Positions 17,455 to 25,082 of a DNA stretch of 64,000 nt are shown here, in pieces. Made by a program: the position numbers and the translations under genes. This DNA is from Reyranella sp. CPCC 100927. GTDB lineage: Bacteria > Pseudomonadota > Alphaproteobacteria > Reyranellales > Reyranellaceae. Each line of letters starts with the position of its first letter. The first letter of the stretch is position 1. The notes under the pieces are model-generated. The model ran no database searches. It was not told the DNA's origin and saw only the letters and a list, made by a program, of their open reading frames with translations. The stretch lies in the NCBI RefSeq assembly GCF_007859315.1, contig NZ_VOHA01000007.1, positions 310,001 to 374,000 of the forward strand, given 5' to 3'.

Positions 17455-19773
17455 TCAGGCGAACAGAAACTTGTCGGGTGTCAGCGGCAAGTCGCGAACG
17501 CGTTTTCCGGTGGCGTTGAACGCAGCGTTGGCGATGGCGGCCGCGACGCCGGTGATGCCGATTTCGCCGATGCCGCGTGCGCCCATGGGGGTGCGAGGAT
17601 CCGCAATGTCGGTCCACAGAACATCGATGTCCGGCACGTCGAGATGTACGGGCACGTGATAGTCGGCGATCGATGCGCTCATGACCCGCCCGGTGCGCTC
17701 ATCGAACAGAGTCTCCTCCGTCAGCGCCATGCCGATACCCATGATCATGCCGCCGCGGAACTGGCTCGCGGCGGTCCTGGGGTTGAGAATGCGGCCGCAG
17801 TCGAAACAGCCGACGAGGCGATCGATGCGGATCTCACCGGTCACGTCGCTCACGCGAAGCTCGCAGAAGATCGCCGATCTGCTGTGCATCGAGAACTTGA
17901 GCATTTCGAGGGGCGCGCCGCTCTCTCCCGTCACGCTGACCTCGCGGCGCGCGGCACGTTTGAGGATCGACACGAAGCTCTCGTGTCGGGACGAATCGTC
18001 GATCTTGCGCAGGCCGCCGTCGGCGAATTCGATGTCGCCCACTTTCAACCCGGCGAGAGGCGTATCGTTGCCGGCCAGGCGCAGCAACTGACTGGCCAGT
18101 TTGGCGCTGGCCGCGTTGATCGCCGCCCCCAGGGAAGCGGTCTGCGACGAGCCACCGGCAAAGCTGCCAAAGGGCAGACTCGTATCGCCGATCCTGACCG
18201 TGACCCTGTCCAGCGGCAAGCCAAGACGGTCTGCCGCATGCTGTTGTTGCACGGTCGTCGTGCCCATGCCCATCTCATGCGCAGCACTTGAGACCGTTGC
18301 ATGACCGTTGTCGTCAATGGTGATCCGGGCCGACATGCCGGGCATCCGGGCGTACGGGAAAGAGCCCGTTGCGCAGCCCATGCCGAGGCGCCACTCGCCA
18401 TCCTTGAGCGAACGCGGCGCAGCCACGCGGCGATGCCAGCCGAATCGCTCCGCGCCCAGCTCATAGGCCAGCATCATGTCGCTTTGCGAATGCGGCGCGC
18501 CGGTGATGGGATCGCCATCGGAGACGTTGCGGCGCCTCAGTTCGATGGGATCCATCCCCAGTGCGTGTGCCAGTTCGTCCATGGCGCACTCGAGGGCGAA
18601 GGTGCCGGGAGCCTCTCCGGGGGCCCGCATGAACGTGTTGGCCAACACGTCGAGATCGAGCGTGTGCTGCACGATATCGACGCTGTCTGACGCGTAGAGC
18701 GATCGGCCGCTCAAGGTGAAGGCCTCATCGCAGACGCTGTGCTGCGGCTTTACTGAAAAGCCGTGGTGGATCAGTCCCGTGAGCTTTCCGTCGGCTTCAG
18801 CGGAAAGGGCGACGCGCTGTTCCGTCGGCGATCGGCCGCCGATCAGGCGATGCATGCCGGCGCGGGACAGGGCGATCCGCACAGGTCGGCCCGCGAGCTT
18901 GGCCGCGGCGGCACCCAGGATCTGGTGATCCCATAGCCCCTTGCCGCCGAAGCCGCCGCCGACGAAGGGCGAACTGACATGCACCTGCGACTCCTTGATG
19001 CCGAAGACCTTGGCGAGCGAGCCGGCCGTGCCGTTCAGCATCTGCGTCGCGTCATGAACGATCAGCCGATCGCCGCTCCAGACGATCGTCGCGGCGTTGG
19101 GCTCGATCGGATTATGGTTATGCCAGGGCGTCCGATAGACCGCATCGACACGCCGTGCCGCCGCTTGGAACGCTGCCTGGACGTCGCCTTTCTTCAGCTG
19201 GTTCTTCTCGATCATGAGCGAGTCGGGCGTGCGCGCATCGGCCTTCGCCGTCTCGAACCGCGTGCGCGCGGCAACCGCCTCGTAGCGCGCTTTGACGAGT
19301 GATGCAGCGTGGTCGGCCTGCTCCTGCGTTTCGGCGAGCACCACCGCGATCGCCTGTCCGTTCCAGCGGATGTCCGGGTCCTGCATTACCGGTAGAATGC
19401 TGTTGCCCGCGGCCTTGAGGTTGGTCAGTCCGATCGGCGGCGGCAACGCCATCTTCGGCGCGTTGCGGTGCGTCATCACAAGAACGACGCCGGGCGCTGC
19501 CTCGGCGACGGAGACATCGAGCGCCGCGATCCTGCCGCGCGCGATCGTCGAATGGACGCAGGCCGCATAGAGCAGACCCTCCATCGGCACTTCGGCGGCG
19601 AACCGCGCGGCGCCTCTCACCTTGTCGGGCCCATCGACGCGCGGCTGCTGTGTGCCGAGGGTGACGCGTCTTGCGATCAGCGGATCGGGCTTGCCCCCCG
19701 GCAACCAACTGCTGGGAACATAGCTCATCGCGGTGCGGACACCGCCAACGATGGCGTTCTGCAACTTGCTCAT
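17455..19773 (-). CDS. Molybdenum-binding subunit of an aldehyde/xanthine dehydrogenase-type enzyme
   Basis: 772-residue large subunit of a three-subunit xanthine-oxidase-family enzyme. It contains the molybdopterin-binding motif GGGFGGKG, the substrate-channel region RAPGEAPGTFALECAMDELA, and the C-terminal MGARGIGEIGI stretch with the catalytic Glu of this family. The ATG at 19773 overlaps the stop of the FAD subunit by 4 bp (ATGA); a longer frame upstream is antisense noise. With the next two genes it matches the PaoABC/YagTSR or CoxLMS layout. The substrate is probably an aldehyde or N-heterocycle and cannot be read from the sequence. Confidence 0.93.
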   Translation of the reverse strand: MSKLQNAIVGGVRTAMSYVPSSWLPGGKPDPLIARRVTLGTQQPRVDGPDKVRGAARFAAEVPMEGLLYAACVHSTIARGRIAALDVSVAEAAPGVVLVMTHRNAPKMALPPPIGLTNLKAAGNSILPVMQDPDIRWNGQAIAVVLAETQEQADHAASLVKARYEAVAARTRFETAKADARTPDSLMIEKNQLKKGDVQAAFQAAARRVDAVYRTPWHNHNPIEPNAATIVWSGDRLIVHDATQMLNGTAGSLAKVFGIKESQVHVSSPFVGGGFGGKGLWDHQILGAAAAKLAGRPVRIALSRAGMHRLIGGRSPTEQRVALSAEADGKLTGLIHHGFSVKPQHSVCDEAFTLSGRSLYASDSVDIVQHTLDLDVLANTFMRAPGEAPGTFALECAMDELAHALGMDPIELRRRNVSDGDPITGAPHSQSDMMLAYELGAERFGWHRRVAAPRSLKDGEWRLGMGCATGSFPYARMPGMSARITIDDNGHATVSSAAHEMGMGTTTVQQQHAADRLGLPLDRVTVRIGDTSLPFGSFAGGSSQTASLGAAINAASAKLASQLLRLAGNDTPLAGLKVGDIEFADGGLRKIDDSSRHESFVSILKRAARREVSVTGESGAPLEMLKFSMHSRSAIFCELRVSDVTGEIRIDRLVGCFDCGRILNPRTAASQFRGGMIMGIGMALTEETLFDERTGRVMSASIADYHVPVHLDVPDIDVLWTDIADPRTPMGARGIGEIGITGVAAAIANAAFNATGKRVRDLPLTPDKFLFA

Positions 19774-20756
19774 GCGTCCACTCCCGCCAGTTCGCTGAGC
19801 ACCGCAGCGGTGGTCCTTTTCACCAGTTCGACCTTGAAGGCGTTGCCGTCGAACGTCCTGGCGGCGGCGAGCTCCGCATCGGCGGCCTCGAGAAAACGCT
19901 CTCTCGTCGGCGCCTGGCCAAGCAGAACTTGCTCGGCCCGCGTGGCGCGCCATGGCTTCGCCGCGACGCCGCCCACGGCGATCCGCACGTGTTCGATTTT
20001 TCCTGCGACGAGCTGCAGTCCGGCGGCGATCGAGACCAGCGCGAATGCGTAGCTCGAACGGTCGCGAACCTTGCGATAGGTGGAATTCGCCGCAGCGGCG
20101 CTTGGCGCGAGTTCGATCTCGGTGATCAGTTCGCCTGGTCGTAGTGCCGTCTCGATCTCCGGATGATCGCCGGGCAATCGATGGAAATCGAGGAGGGGTA
20201 CGCTTCGTTCTCCGCCGGGGCCGGCGAGATGGACCGTCGCGTCCAGTGCGGCGAGCGCCACGCACATGTCCGATGGGTGTGTCGCGATGCAGTGCTCCGA
20301 CCCGCCGAAAATGGCGTGATAGCGGTTGAAACCGTCGATGGCGTCGCAGCCGATACCGGGTTCGCGCTTGTTGCAGCGCGATCCGGCAGCGTCGTAGAAG
20401 TAGGGGCAGCGCGTTCTCTGGAGGATGTTGCCTGCGATGGTCGCCATGTTGCGGATCTGCGCCGACGCACCCGCCAGAATGGCGCGTGACAGCATCGGAT
20501 AACGCGTCCGCACGGCAGGATGCGCGGCGGCGGCGCTGTTGCGCACTGCCGCGCCGATGATCAGGCCGCCGTCTGGCGTCTCCTCAATGGCGGCCGGCAA
20601 GCGAGACACATCCACCAGCGCGGCCGGCGCTTCGATGTTCTGCCGCATCAGGTCCACCAGATTGGTGCCGCCGCCGAGGAAGCGGGCTTGTGCCGTGTCT
20701 GCCATGGATAAAGCTTCGGTTCGGTCGGCGGCGCACCGGTAATCGAACGATCTCAT
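19770..20756 (-). CDS. FAD-binding subunit of the molybdenum hydroxylase
   Basis: 328 residues; transfers electrons from the Fe-S clusters to the final acceptor through FAD. FAD motifs are RFLGGGTNLVDLM near the N-terminus and AQIRNMATIAGNIL. It also has a Cys-rich insert (RCPYFYDAAGSRC, KREPGIGC, then EHC) like the PaoB/YagS subunit, where an extra [4Fe-4S] cluster is bound. It overlaps both neighbouring genes by 4 bp, so the three subunits are translationally coupled. Confidence 0.92.
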   Translation of the reverse strand: MRSFDYRCAADRTEALSMADTAQARFLGGGTNLVDLMRQNIEAPAALVDVSRLPAAIEETPDGGLIIGAAVRNSAAAAHPAVRTRYPMLSRAILAGASAQIRNMATIAGNILQRTRCPYFYDAAGSRCNKREPGIGCDAIDGFNRYHAIFGGSEHCIATHPSDMCVALAALDATVHLAGPGGERSVPLLDFHRLPGDHPEIETALRPGELITEIELAPSAAAANSTYRKVRDRSSYAFALVSIAAGLQLVAGKIEHVRIAVGGVAAKPWRATRAEQVLLGQAPTRERFLEAADAELAAARTFDGNAFKVELVKRTTAAVLSELAGVDA

Positions 20757-21262
20757 GGCGCAGCTCCGGCCAGCATCGCCTCGATTGCTTCGACGATCCC
20801 GTTATGCGCGCCGCACCGGCACAGATTGCCGCTCATCCGTTCGCGTATTTCCTGGCGCGTCGCGCTTTCCGGACCCGTAGCGAGATCGGCCGTCACGTAG
20901 CTGGGGTCACCCCGGCGCAACTCGTCGACCATCGCGACGGCCGAACAGATCTGACCGGGTGTGCAGTAGCCGCACTGGAGTCCGTCATGTTCAATGAAAG
21001 CCTGCTGCAGCGGATGAAGCTGCCCATCGTCCGACGGCAGTCCTTCGATCGTCCTCACCTCGCGCCCGTCCGCCTGGACCGCCAACGTCAGGCACGACAG
21101 CACGCGCGCGCCATCGACGATGACGGTGCATGCGCCACAGCCCCCCTGGTTGCAGCCCAGCTTGGTGCCGGTCAGGCCGAGCCGCTCTCGCAACAGATCG
21201 AGCAGCGAGACGCGGGGGTCGTCGGGTAACGGATACGCCGTTCCATTGATGACGATTGCCAT
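20753..21262 (-). CDS. [2Fe-2S] subunit of the molybdenum hydroxylase
   Basis: 169 residues. A plant-type [2Fe-2S] domain (LGCNQGGCGACTVI ... LSC) is followed by the helical second [2Fe-2S] domain (LQCGYCTPGQI ... GNLCRCG). It begins directly with MAIVINGTAYPL, without the Tat signal that periplasmic PaoA carries, so the enzyme is probably cytoplasmic. It is the first gene of the operon; a 13-bp palindrome lies about 50 bp upstream. Confidence 0.93.
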   Translation of the reverse strand: MAIVINGTAYPLPDDPRVSLLDLLRERLGLTGTKLGCNQGGCGACTVIVDGARVLSCLTLAVQADGREVRTIEGLPSDDGQLHPLQQAFIEHDGLQCGYCTPGQICSAVAMVDELRRGDPSYVTADLATGPESATRQEIRERMSGNLCRCGAHNGIVEAIEAMLAGAAP

Positions 21263-21313
21263 CGGTGCCTCCGTTCACGGGTTGGCGTCGAAACAGGCTG
21301 ATCATCAAGATAG

Positions 21314-21326
21314 TACGAAGTTCGTA
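21314..21326. promoter_or_regulatory. Perfect palindrome, probable MarR operator
   Basis: TACGAA-G-TTCGTA, perfectly symmetric, in the 68-bp gap between the end of marR and the first gene of the molybdenum-enzyme operon, in an AT-rich context. Its position and size fit a MarR-family binding site controlling the operon. Confidence 0.6.
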
Positions 21327-21330
21327 ATAT

Positions 21331-21765
21331 TCAAGCCGCTGTGCCGGCGATCTTTTCCGTCAGCCGGATCAGCTCGCCCTGTTCCTGCGGATCGAGCGAA
21401 CGAAGCATGATGCGGCACAACTCGCGATAGGCGGCGACGTGATCGTCGATGGCCTGCCGCCCACGATCCGTCACGGTCAGCGCCAGCGACCGGCGGTCGT
21501 CCTCGGTCCGGCGGCGCTCGATCAAGCGCTTGCGCACCATCCGGTCGACGGCGGAGGACATCGTCGTCATGGCGACATTGAGGTATCGGGCGACGTCGCC
21601 CATGCCGCAACCGGGATTGTCGCCGATGAACACGAGGGTTTCAGCGTCCAGGGCATTGAGCGCGTTGTCGGCGGCGGCAGCCGCTTCCGCTACCTTGAAG
21701 CGGCGCGTGAACCGCTCGAAGGCACGCGTGAGCTGCTCGACTTGAGCCTGCGTGGGTTCGGTCAT
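21331..21765 (-). CDS. MarR-family transcriptional regulator
   Basis: 144 residues from the ATG at 21765. It has a winged helix-turn-helix: recognition region GMGDVARYLNVAMTTMSSAVDRMVRKRLIERRRTEDDRRSLALT-type (key wing residues D-D-R-R), with N- and C-terminal dimerisation helices. It is immediately upstream of the molybdenum hydroxylase operon on the same strand and probably represses it until a small aromatic or aldehyde ligand binds; the ligand is inferred only from family behaviour. Confidence 0.88.
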   Translation of the reverse strand: MTEPTQAQVEQLTRAFERFTRRFKVAEAAAAADNALNALDAETLVFIGDNPGCGMGDVARYLNVAMTTMSSAVDRMVRKRLIERRRTEDDRRSLALTVTDRGRQAIDDHVAAYRELCRIMLRSLDPQEQGELIRLTEKIAGTAA

Positions 21766-21935
21766 GCCGGAACCAAAGCATGTTCGGTCCGACGATGCCA
21801 GCAACGGCCCCGATCGTCGGATGCTGACTGCGACGAGGCCGCGGCGCACATCGCAACGGTGCGAGCGATCGTCCTGTCAGCGCGAATTCTCCCCGGCGCA
21901 GATGGCGGCAAGGCCCAACGGCGGCTGGAAAATGA

Positions 21936-22736
21936 TCAGGGCCCTGGCGCGCCGCCAGATCCATGCTGGATGAAGTACTGGCTGGGCAGGATGCCGGTGA
22001 TGCGGCGGAACATGGCGGTGAAGGCGCTGGGTGTTTCGTAGCCGAGGTCGAGAGCGACGGTGATCACAGGCTCTCCCGCTGCCAGCCGGGGCAGCGCGGC
22101 AATGATGCGAAGCTGCTGCCGCCAGTTGACGAACGACGTGCCATATTCCTTGTGAAAGAGGCGTGCCAGCGTCCGTGAGGAAGCACCGGCTGTCGTTGCC
22201 CAGCGATCCAGTGTCCGATTGTCGCCGGGATCACGCGTCAGGGCGTCGTGAACGCGCCTGAGACGCGCGTCCTTGGGTAGGACGATCTGCAGGTGATCAT
22301 CCGGCTCCCATGAGATTTCAGCCAGCGCGATGTCGGCGAGGCGGCCTGCGTGACTGGCCTCGGCTTTGTTGGTCGGCGGCATGGCCAGCCGGAGGATCAG
22401 TTCCCGCAACAGGGGATTGATATGCACCACGCGAGGAAGACCAGGGGCATCTGTGGGAACGACGTCCGCTCGAATCAGGAGGGTTCTCACGGAGGATGCC
22501 ATGCGGCAGCGCAGCCCATGATCCATACGCGCCGGCAACCATAGGGCGTGCAGCGGCGGGATAAGGAACATGCTGCGCGCCGTCGTGACCTCAAGCAGGC
22601 CGGTGACGGCATAGAGCAGCTGTGCCCGTTCGCAGCGTCGCTTGGGATGCCGCCGGCCGCGGATAAACGTCCCGGCCGTGGCCACGACCGCTCGGGTGGT
22701 ATTCCGAACACCGTTGCGGTCGACGCGCCTGGGCAT
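21936..22736 (-). CDS. AraC-family regulator with cupin N-domain
   Basis: 266 residues. The N-terminal cupin-like sensor (AQLLYAVTGLLEVTT ... FLIPPLHALWLPARMDHG) is of the NimR/YdhB type. The C-terminal AraC domain has two helix-turn-helices (TLDRWATTAGASSRTLARLFHKE; ITVALDLGYETPSAFTAMFRRITG). It is divergent from dinB, with an 8-bp inverted repeat between them. The ligand and regulon are unknown. Confidence 0.85.
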   Translation of the reverse strand: MPRRVDRNGVRNTTRAVVATAGTFIRGRRHPKRRCERAQLLYAVTGLLEVTTARSMFLIPPLHALWLPARMDHGLRCRMASSVRTLLIRADVVPTDAPGLPRVVHINPLLRELILRLAMPPTNKAEASHAGRLADIALAEISWEPDDHLQIVLPKDARLRRVHDALTRDPGDNRTLDRWATTAGASSRTLARLFHKEYGTSFVNWRQQLRIIAALPRLAAGEPVITVALDLGYETPSAFTAMFRRITGILPSQYFIQHGSGGAPGP

Positions 22737-22755
22737 ATCGATCGCCTTGTCTGAT

Positions 22756-22784
22756 TAAGCGTAATCTTTGTCAGGATACGCTTA
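22756..22784. promoter_or_regulatory. Inverted repeat between araC-type gene and dinB
   Basis: TAAGCGTA (22756-22763) and TACGCTTA (22777-22784) are perfect arms with a 13-bp spacer, in a 107-bp divergent gap. The centre-to-centre distance of 21 bp puts both half-sites on one face of the helix, as expected for a dimeric regulator. Confidence 0.5.
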
Positions 22785-22843
22785 GAAAGTCACGACGTCA
22801 TCGGGCAGGAAATGCGCGGGCCGCAGGCCACGCAGGAGGCACG

Positions 22844-23335
22844 ATGTCGATGCACCATGGAATGTTCCAATCCCTCTTTGCCTACAAGGCGTGGGCCAGC
22901 AGCCAGTTGCTGGCATTGCTCGAGGCTGGCGCTTTGGCGGACGATGCGAAAACATCGCATACCGTCCTGCGCATCCTGAACCACGCCTATGTCGTGGATA
23001 GGATATTTCAGGCCAACATGCAGGGCATCCGGCACGGCTACACGGCACTCAACACGCCCGAGACGCCGTCAGCCGCCGCTTTGCGCGCGGCCACACGCGA
23101 CCTTGACCAATGGTATCGCGACTACATCGCGAGCCTGTCGCTGGACCACGTCAATGACAGCGTCGCGTTCACGTTTGTGGACGGCACCGCCGGCGTCATG
23201 ACGCGCGCGCAAATGCTCATGCATGTCGCGACACACGGCGCCTATCACCGTGGTGAAGTCGGGCGCCTTCTGGAGGTCCACGGGATCGAGGCGCCACCAG
23301 ACAGCCTGTCCAGGTTCCTGACGGTTGCGCATTGA
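22844..23335 (+). CDS. DinB-family metalloprotein
   Basis: 163-residue four-helix-bundle protein. The metal-binding His triad is visible at H47 (LNHAYVVDRIF), H131 and H135 (HVATHGAYHRGEVG). AGGAGG precedes the ATG. DinB/YfiT-like proteins include DNA-damage-inducible proteins and thiol-dependent S-transferases; which applies here is not known. It is divergent from an AraC gene that may regulate it. Confidence 0.87.
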   Translation: MSMHHGMFQSLFAYKAWASSQLLALLEAGALADDAKTSHTVLRILNHAYVVDRIFQANMQGIRHGYTALNTPETPSAAALRAATRDLDQWYRDYIASLSLDHVNDSVAFTFVDGTAGVMTRAQMLMHVATHGAYHRGEVGRLLEVHGIEAPPDSLSRFLTVAH

Positions 23336-23406
23336 TCGCGAGAATCTTGACACTCGCCCAGAAAAATCCCTAAGTCTCGAACCAACTTGTCGTTTGAGAT
23401 TCGACC

Positions 23407-23796
23407 GTGCCCATCAAATGGAGCGTAGATCACAACGCCCGCCTCGTTCGCGTCTTGGCAACGGGCGCACCGACGACCGCAGACTACGCCGAGATGATCG
23501 CTGCGATACAGGCGGAAGGCACCGTCGGCTATCGCTCGATCATCGTTTCCCGGGGGCTGAGCAATGTTCCCGCCGGGGATTTTGCGGCCTGGGCGGAAAC
23601 GGCCGCGGCCCGCGCGAACACCGCGGTGTCGGGCGGCCAGATCGCGCTCGTTCCGTCCTCGGACGCCGGGCGGGAAATCGGTGCCTACTTCATCAAACGT
23701 CTCCGCGGCCGGCGGCCCTGTGCCGTGTTCGACAACGTGGCGGATGCCCTCGCCTGGCTCGGGTTGCCGCCGGATACGCCGACCGATCCGGATTGA
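23407..23796 (+). CDS. Hypothetical small protein, STAS/SpoIIAA-like fold suspected
   Basis: 129 residues, GTG start. The pattern (IKWSVDHNARLVRVLATGAPTTADYAEMIAAI ... SIIVSRGLSNVP ... ALVPSSDAGREIGAYFIKRL) alternates beta strands and helices as in small STAS/SpoIIAA-like domains of alphaproteobacteria, which have no assigned role. The family match is by pattern only. It lies between dinB and the convergent DUF3037 gene. Confidence 0.6.
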   Translation: MPIKWSVDHNARLVRVLATGAPTTADYAEMIAAIQAEGTVGYRSIIVSRGLSNVPAGDFAAWAETAAARANTAVSGGQIALVPSSDAGREIGAYFIKRLRGRRPCAVFDNVADALAWLGLPPDTPTDPD

Positions 23797-23812
23797 CGTC
23801 GGCCGTCGCGCC

Positions 23813-24211
23813 TCACGGCCGATGCGGCGGCCGCACCATCACATCGAGCAGACGCTCCAGCGTGTCGTGCGGGTTGGCGCAGCGGCCGGTGTGCACGGGG
23901 GACATCTGGATGATGGTGCTGCGCGGCGCCACCAGCCAGTGAAAGCGTTCGCGCTGGCTGAGCTGGCCGATCGGGCCGGCCGATGGGCCACCGGCACAGA
24001 TGATCGGGATGCTGGCGAGGTGGCTGTGTACGACGTCGATGGCGACGGCCGGATCGATCGCGCGCAGGCGCTGCTCGTCGAGCGCAATGCGGGCCTCGAG
24101 AAACTGTTCGGCCGGGCAGGACAGGATCACGCCGGCATTGATGAACTCCTCGCGCTCGACCCGCGGCACCACGCGGATCGTGGCGTAGTCATACGAGCAG
24201 GGCGCGGGCAC
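23813..24211 (-). CDS. DUF3037 protein, partner of HipA-like kinase
   Basis: 132 residues, GTG start with GAGGAGG 6 bp upstream, overlapping the end of the kinase gene by 23 bp. The sequence YDYATIRVVPRVEREEFINAGVILSCP is characteristic of DUF3037. DUF3037 genes commonly sit beside HipA-like kinases; no molecular role has been shown that I know of. The overlap suggests fixed stoichiometry with the kinase. Confidence 0.83.
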   Translation of the reverse strand: MPAPCSYDYATIRVVPRVEREEFINAGVILSCPAEQFLEARIALDEQRLRAIDPAVAIDVVHSHLASIPIICAGGPSAGPIGQLSQRERFHWLVAPRSTIIQMSPVHTGRCANPHDTLERLLDVMVRPPHRP

Positions 24212-24944
24212 GGAGGGCCTCCTCGACGAAAGCGCGCGGGCTCGTCAGCCGGCGGACGAGATGGTCGGTGTAGGCATCGCGGCTGTGGGCGCCGAGCCAA
24301 TCCTGCGGGATCAGCGCTGTGATGCCCGCGATGGTGTCGGGTGTGATGCGTGCCGCCAATGCCGCGTCGACCTCGCGCAGCGCCGCGGCGGCGGGCAGCA
24401 GGACGTGATCCTTGATGCGCGGGAACGGGTCCTGGCTGCGGTCGGTGCGGCCATCCCAGGCGTGGTGGAAGTAGAACGCGGCGCCATGGTCGATCAGCTG
24501 CAGCTGCTGGTGCCAGACCAGCAGGTTGGCGTTGCGCGCCGTGCGGTCGACATTGCTGACATAGGCGTCGAACCACACGACCTGTGATGCCAATAGCGCG
24601 TCGGGTGTCTGCACGACCGGATCGAACATGACGGCGCCCGGCAAGTAGTCGAGCGCAACGTTCAGTCCGGCGCTGCCGCGGATCAGGGCCTGGATCTCCG
24701 GGTCGGGCTCGGTGCGCGCCAGGTCGGCGTCGAGGTCGACGAACACGATCTCCGGCACCGCCAGCCCCCCAGCGCGTGCCAGTTCGCCGGCGACCAGCTC
24801 CGCGAGCAGCACCTTGGCGCCCTGGCCGGCACCGCGGAACTTCAAGACATACAGGCCATCGTCGTCGGCCTCGACGATGGCCGGCAACGAGCCGCCCTCG
24901 CGCAGCGGCATGACGTAGCGGGTTGCGGTGACTGTCCTCAACAT
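24189..24944 (-). CDS. HipA-like kinase family protein
   Basis: 251 residues from the ATG at 24944. The small N-lobe has GLYVLKFRGAGQGAKVLLAELVAGELA, with the ATP lysine in VLKF. The C-lobe has WFDAYVSNVDRTARNANLLVW (catalytic Asp-Asn) and LQLIDHGAAFYFH (Asp of the magnesium loop). It resembles the HipA-like family PF20613, lacks the N-terminal HipA domain, and has no HipB antitoxin nearby. It is paired with DUF3037. Whether it is a toxin or a housekeeping kinase is unknown. Confidence 0.82.
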   Translation of the reverse strand: MLRTVTATRYVMPLREGGSLPAIVEADDDGLYVLKFRGAGQGAKVLLAELVAGELARAGGLAVPEIVFVDLDADLARTEPDPEIQALIRGSAGLNVALDYLPGAVMFDPVVQTPDALLASQVVWFDAYVSNVDRTARNANLLVWHQQLQLIDHGAAFYFHHAWDGRTDRSQDPFPRIKDHVLLPAAAALREVDAALAARITPDTIAGITALIPQDWLGAHSRDAYTDHLVRRLTSPRAFVEEALRARALLV

Positions 24945-25082
24945 CGGCGCACGATGCCATATCCGGCCCCGCCAGAGGGCGAAAATGCTGGACGTCGTCA
25001 ACGGGAACCGCGGCAAGGCTTCAGGCGTCTTGAATGCGGGTACCCGGTTTCACGGGGCTGCCCGTGACATCGTAGACATTGA

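Noticed and set aside
19774-20265. N-terminal extension of the molybdenum-subunit frame
   Set aside because: It overlaps the FAD subunit in another frame; the ATG at 19773 with the usual 4-bp overlap is the proper start.
24189-24944. Classical HipBA toxin-antitoxin system
   Set aside because: No HipB-like helix-turn-helix gene is adjacent and the HipA N-terminal domain is missing.
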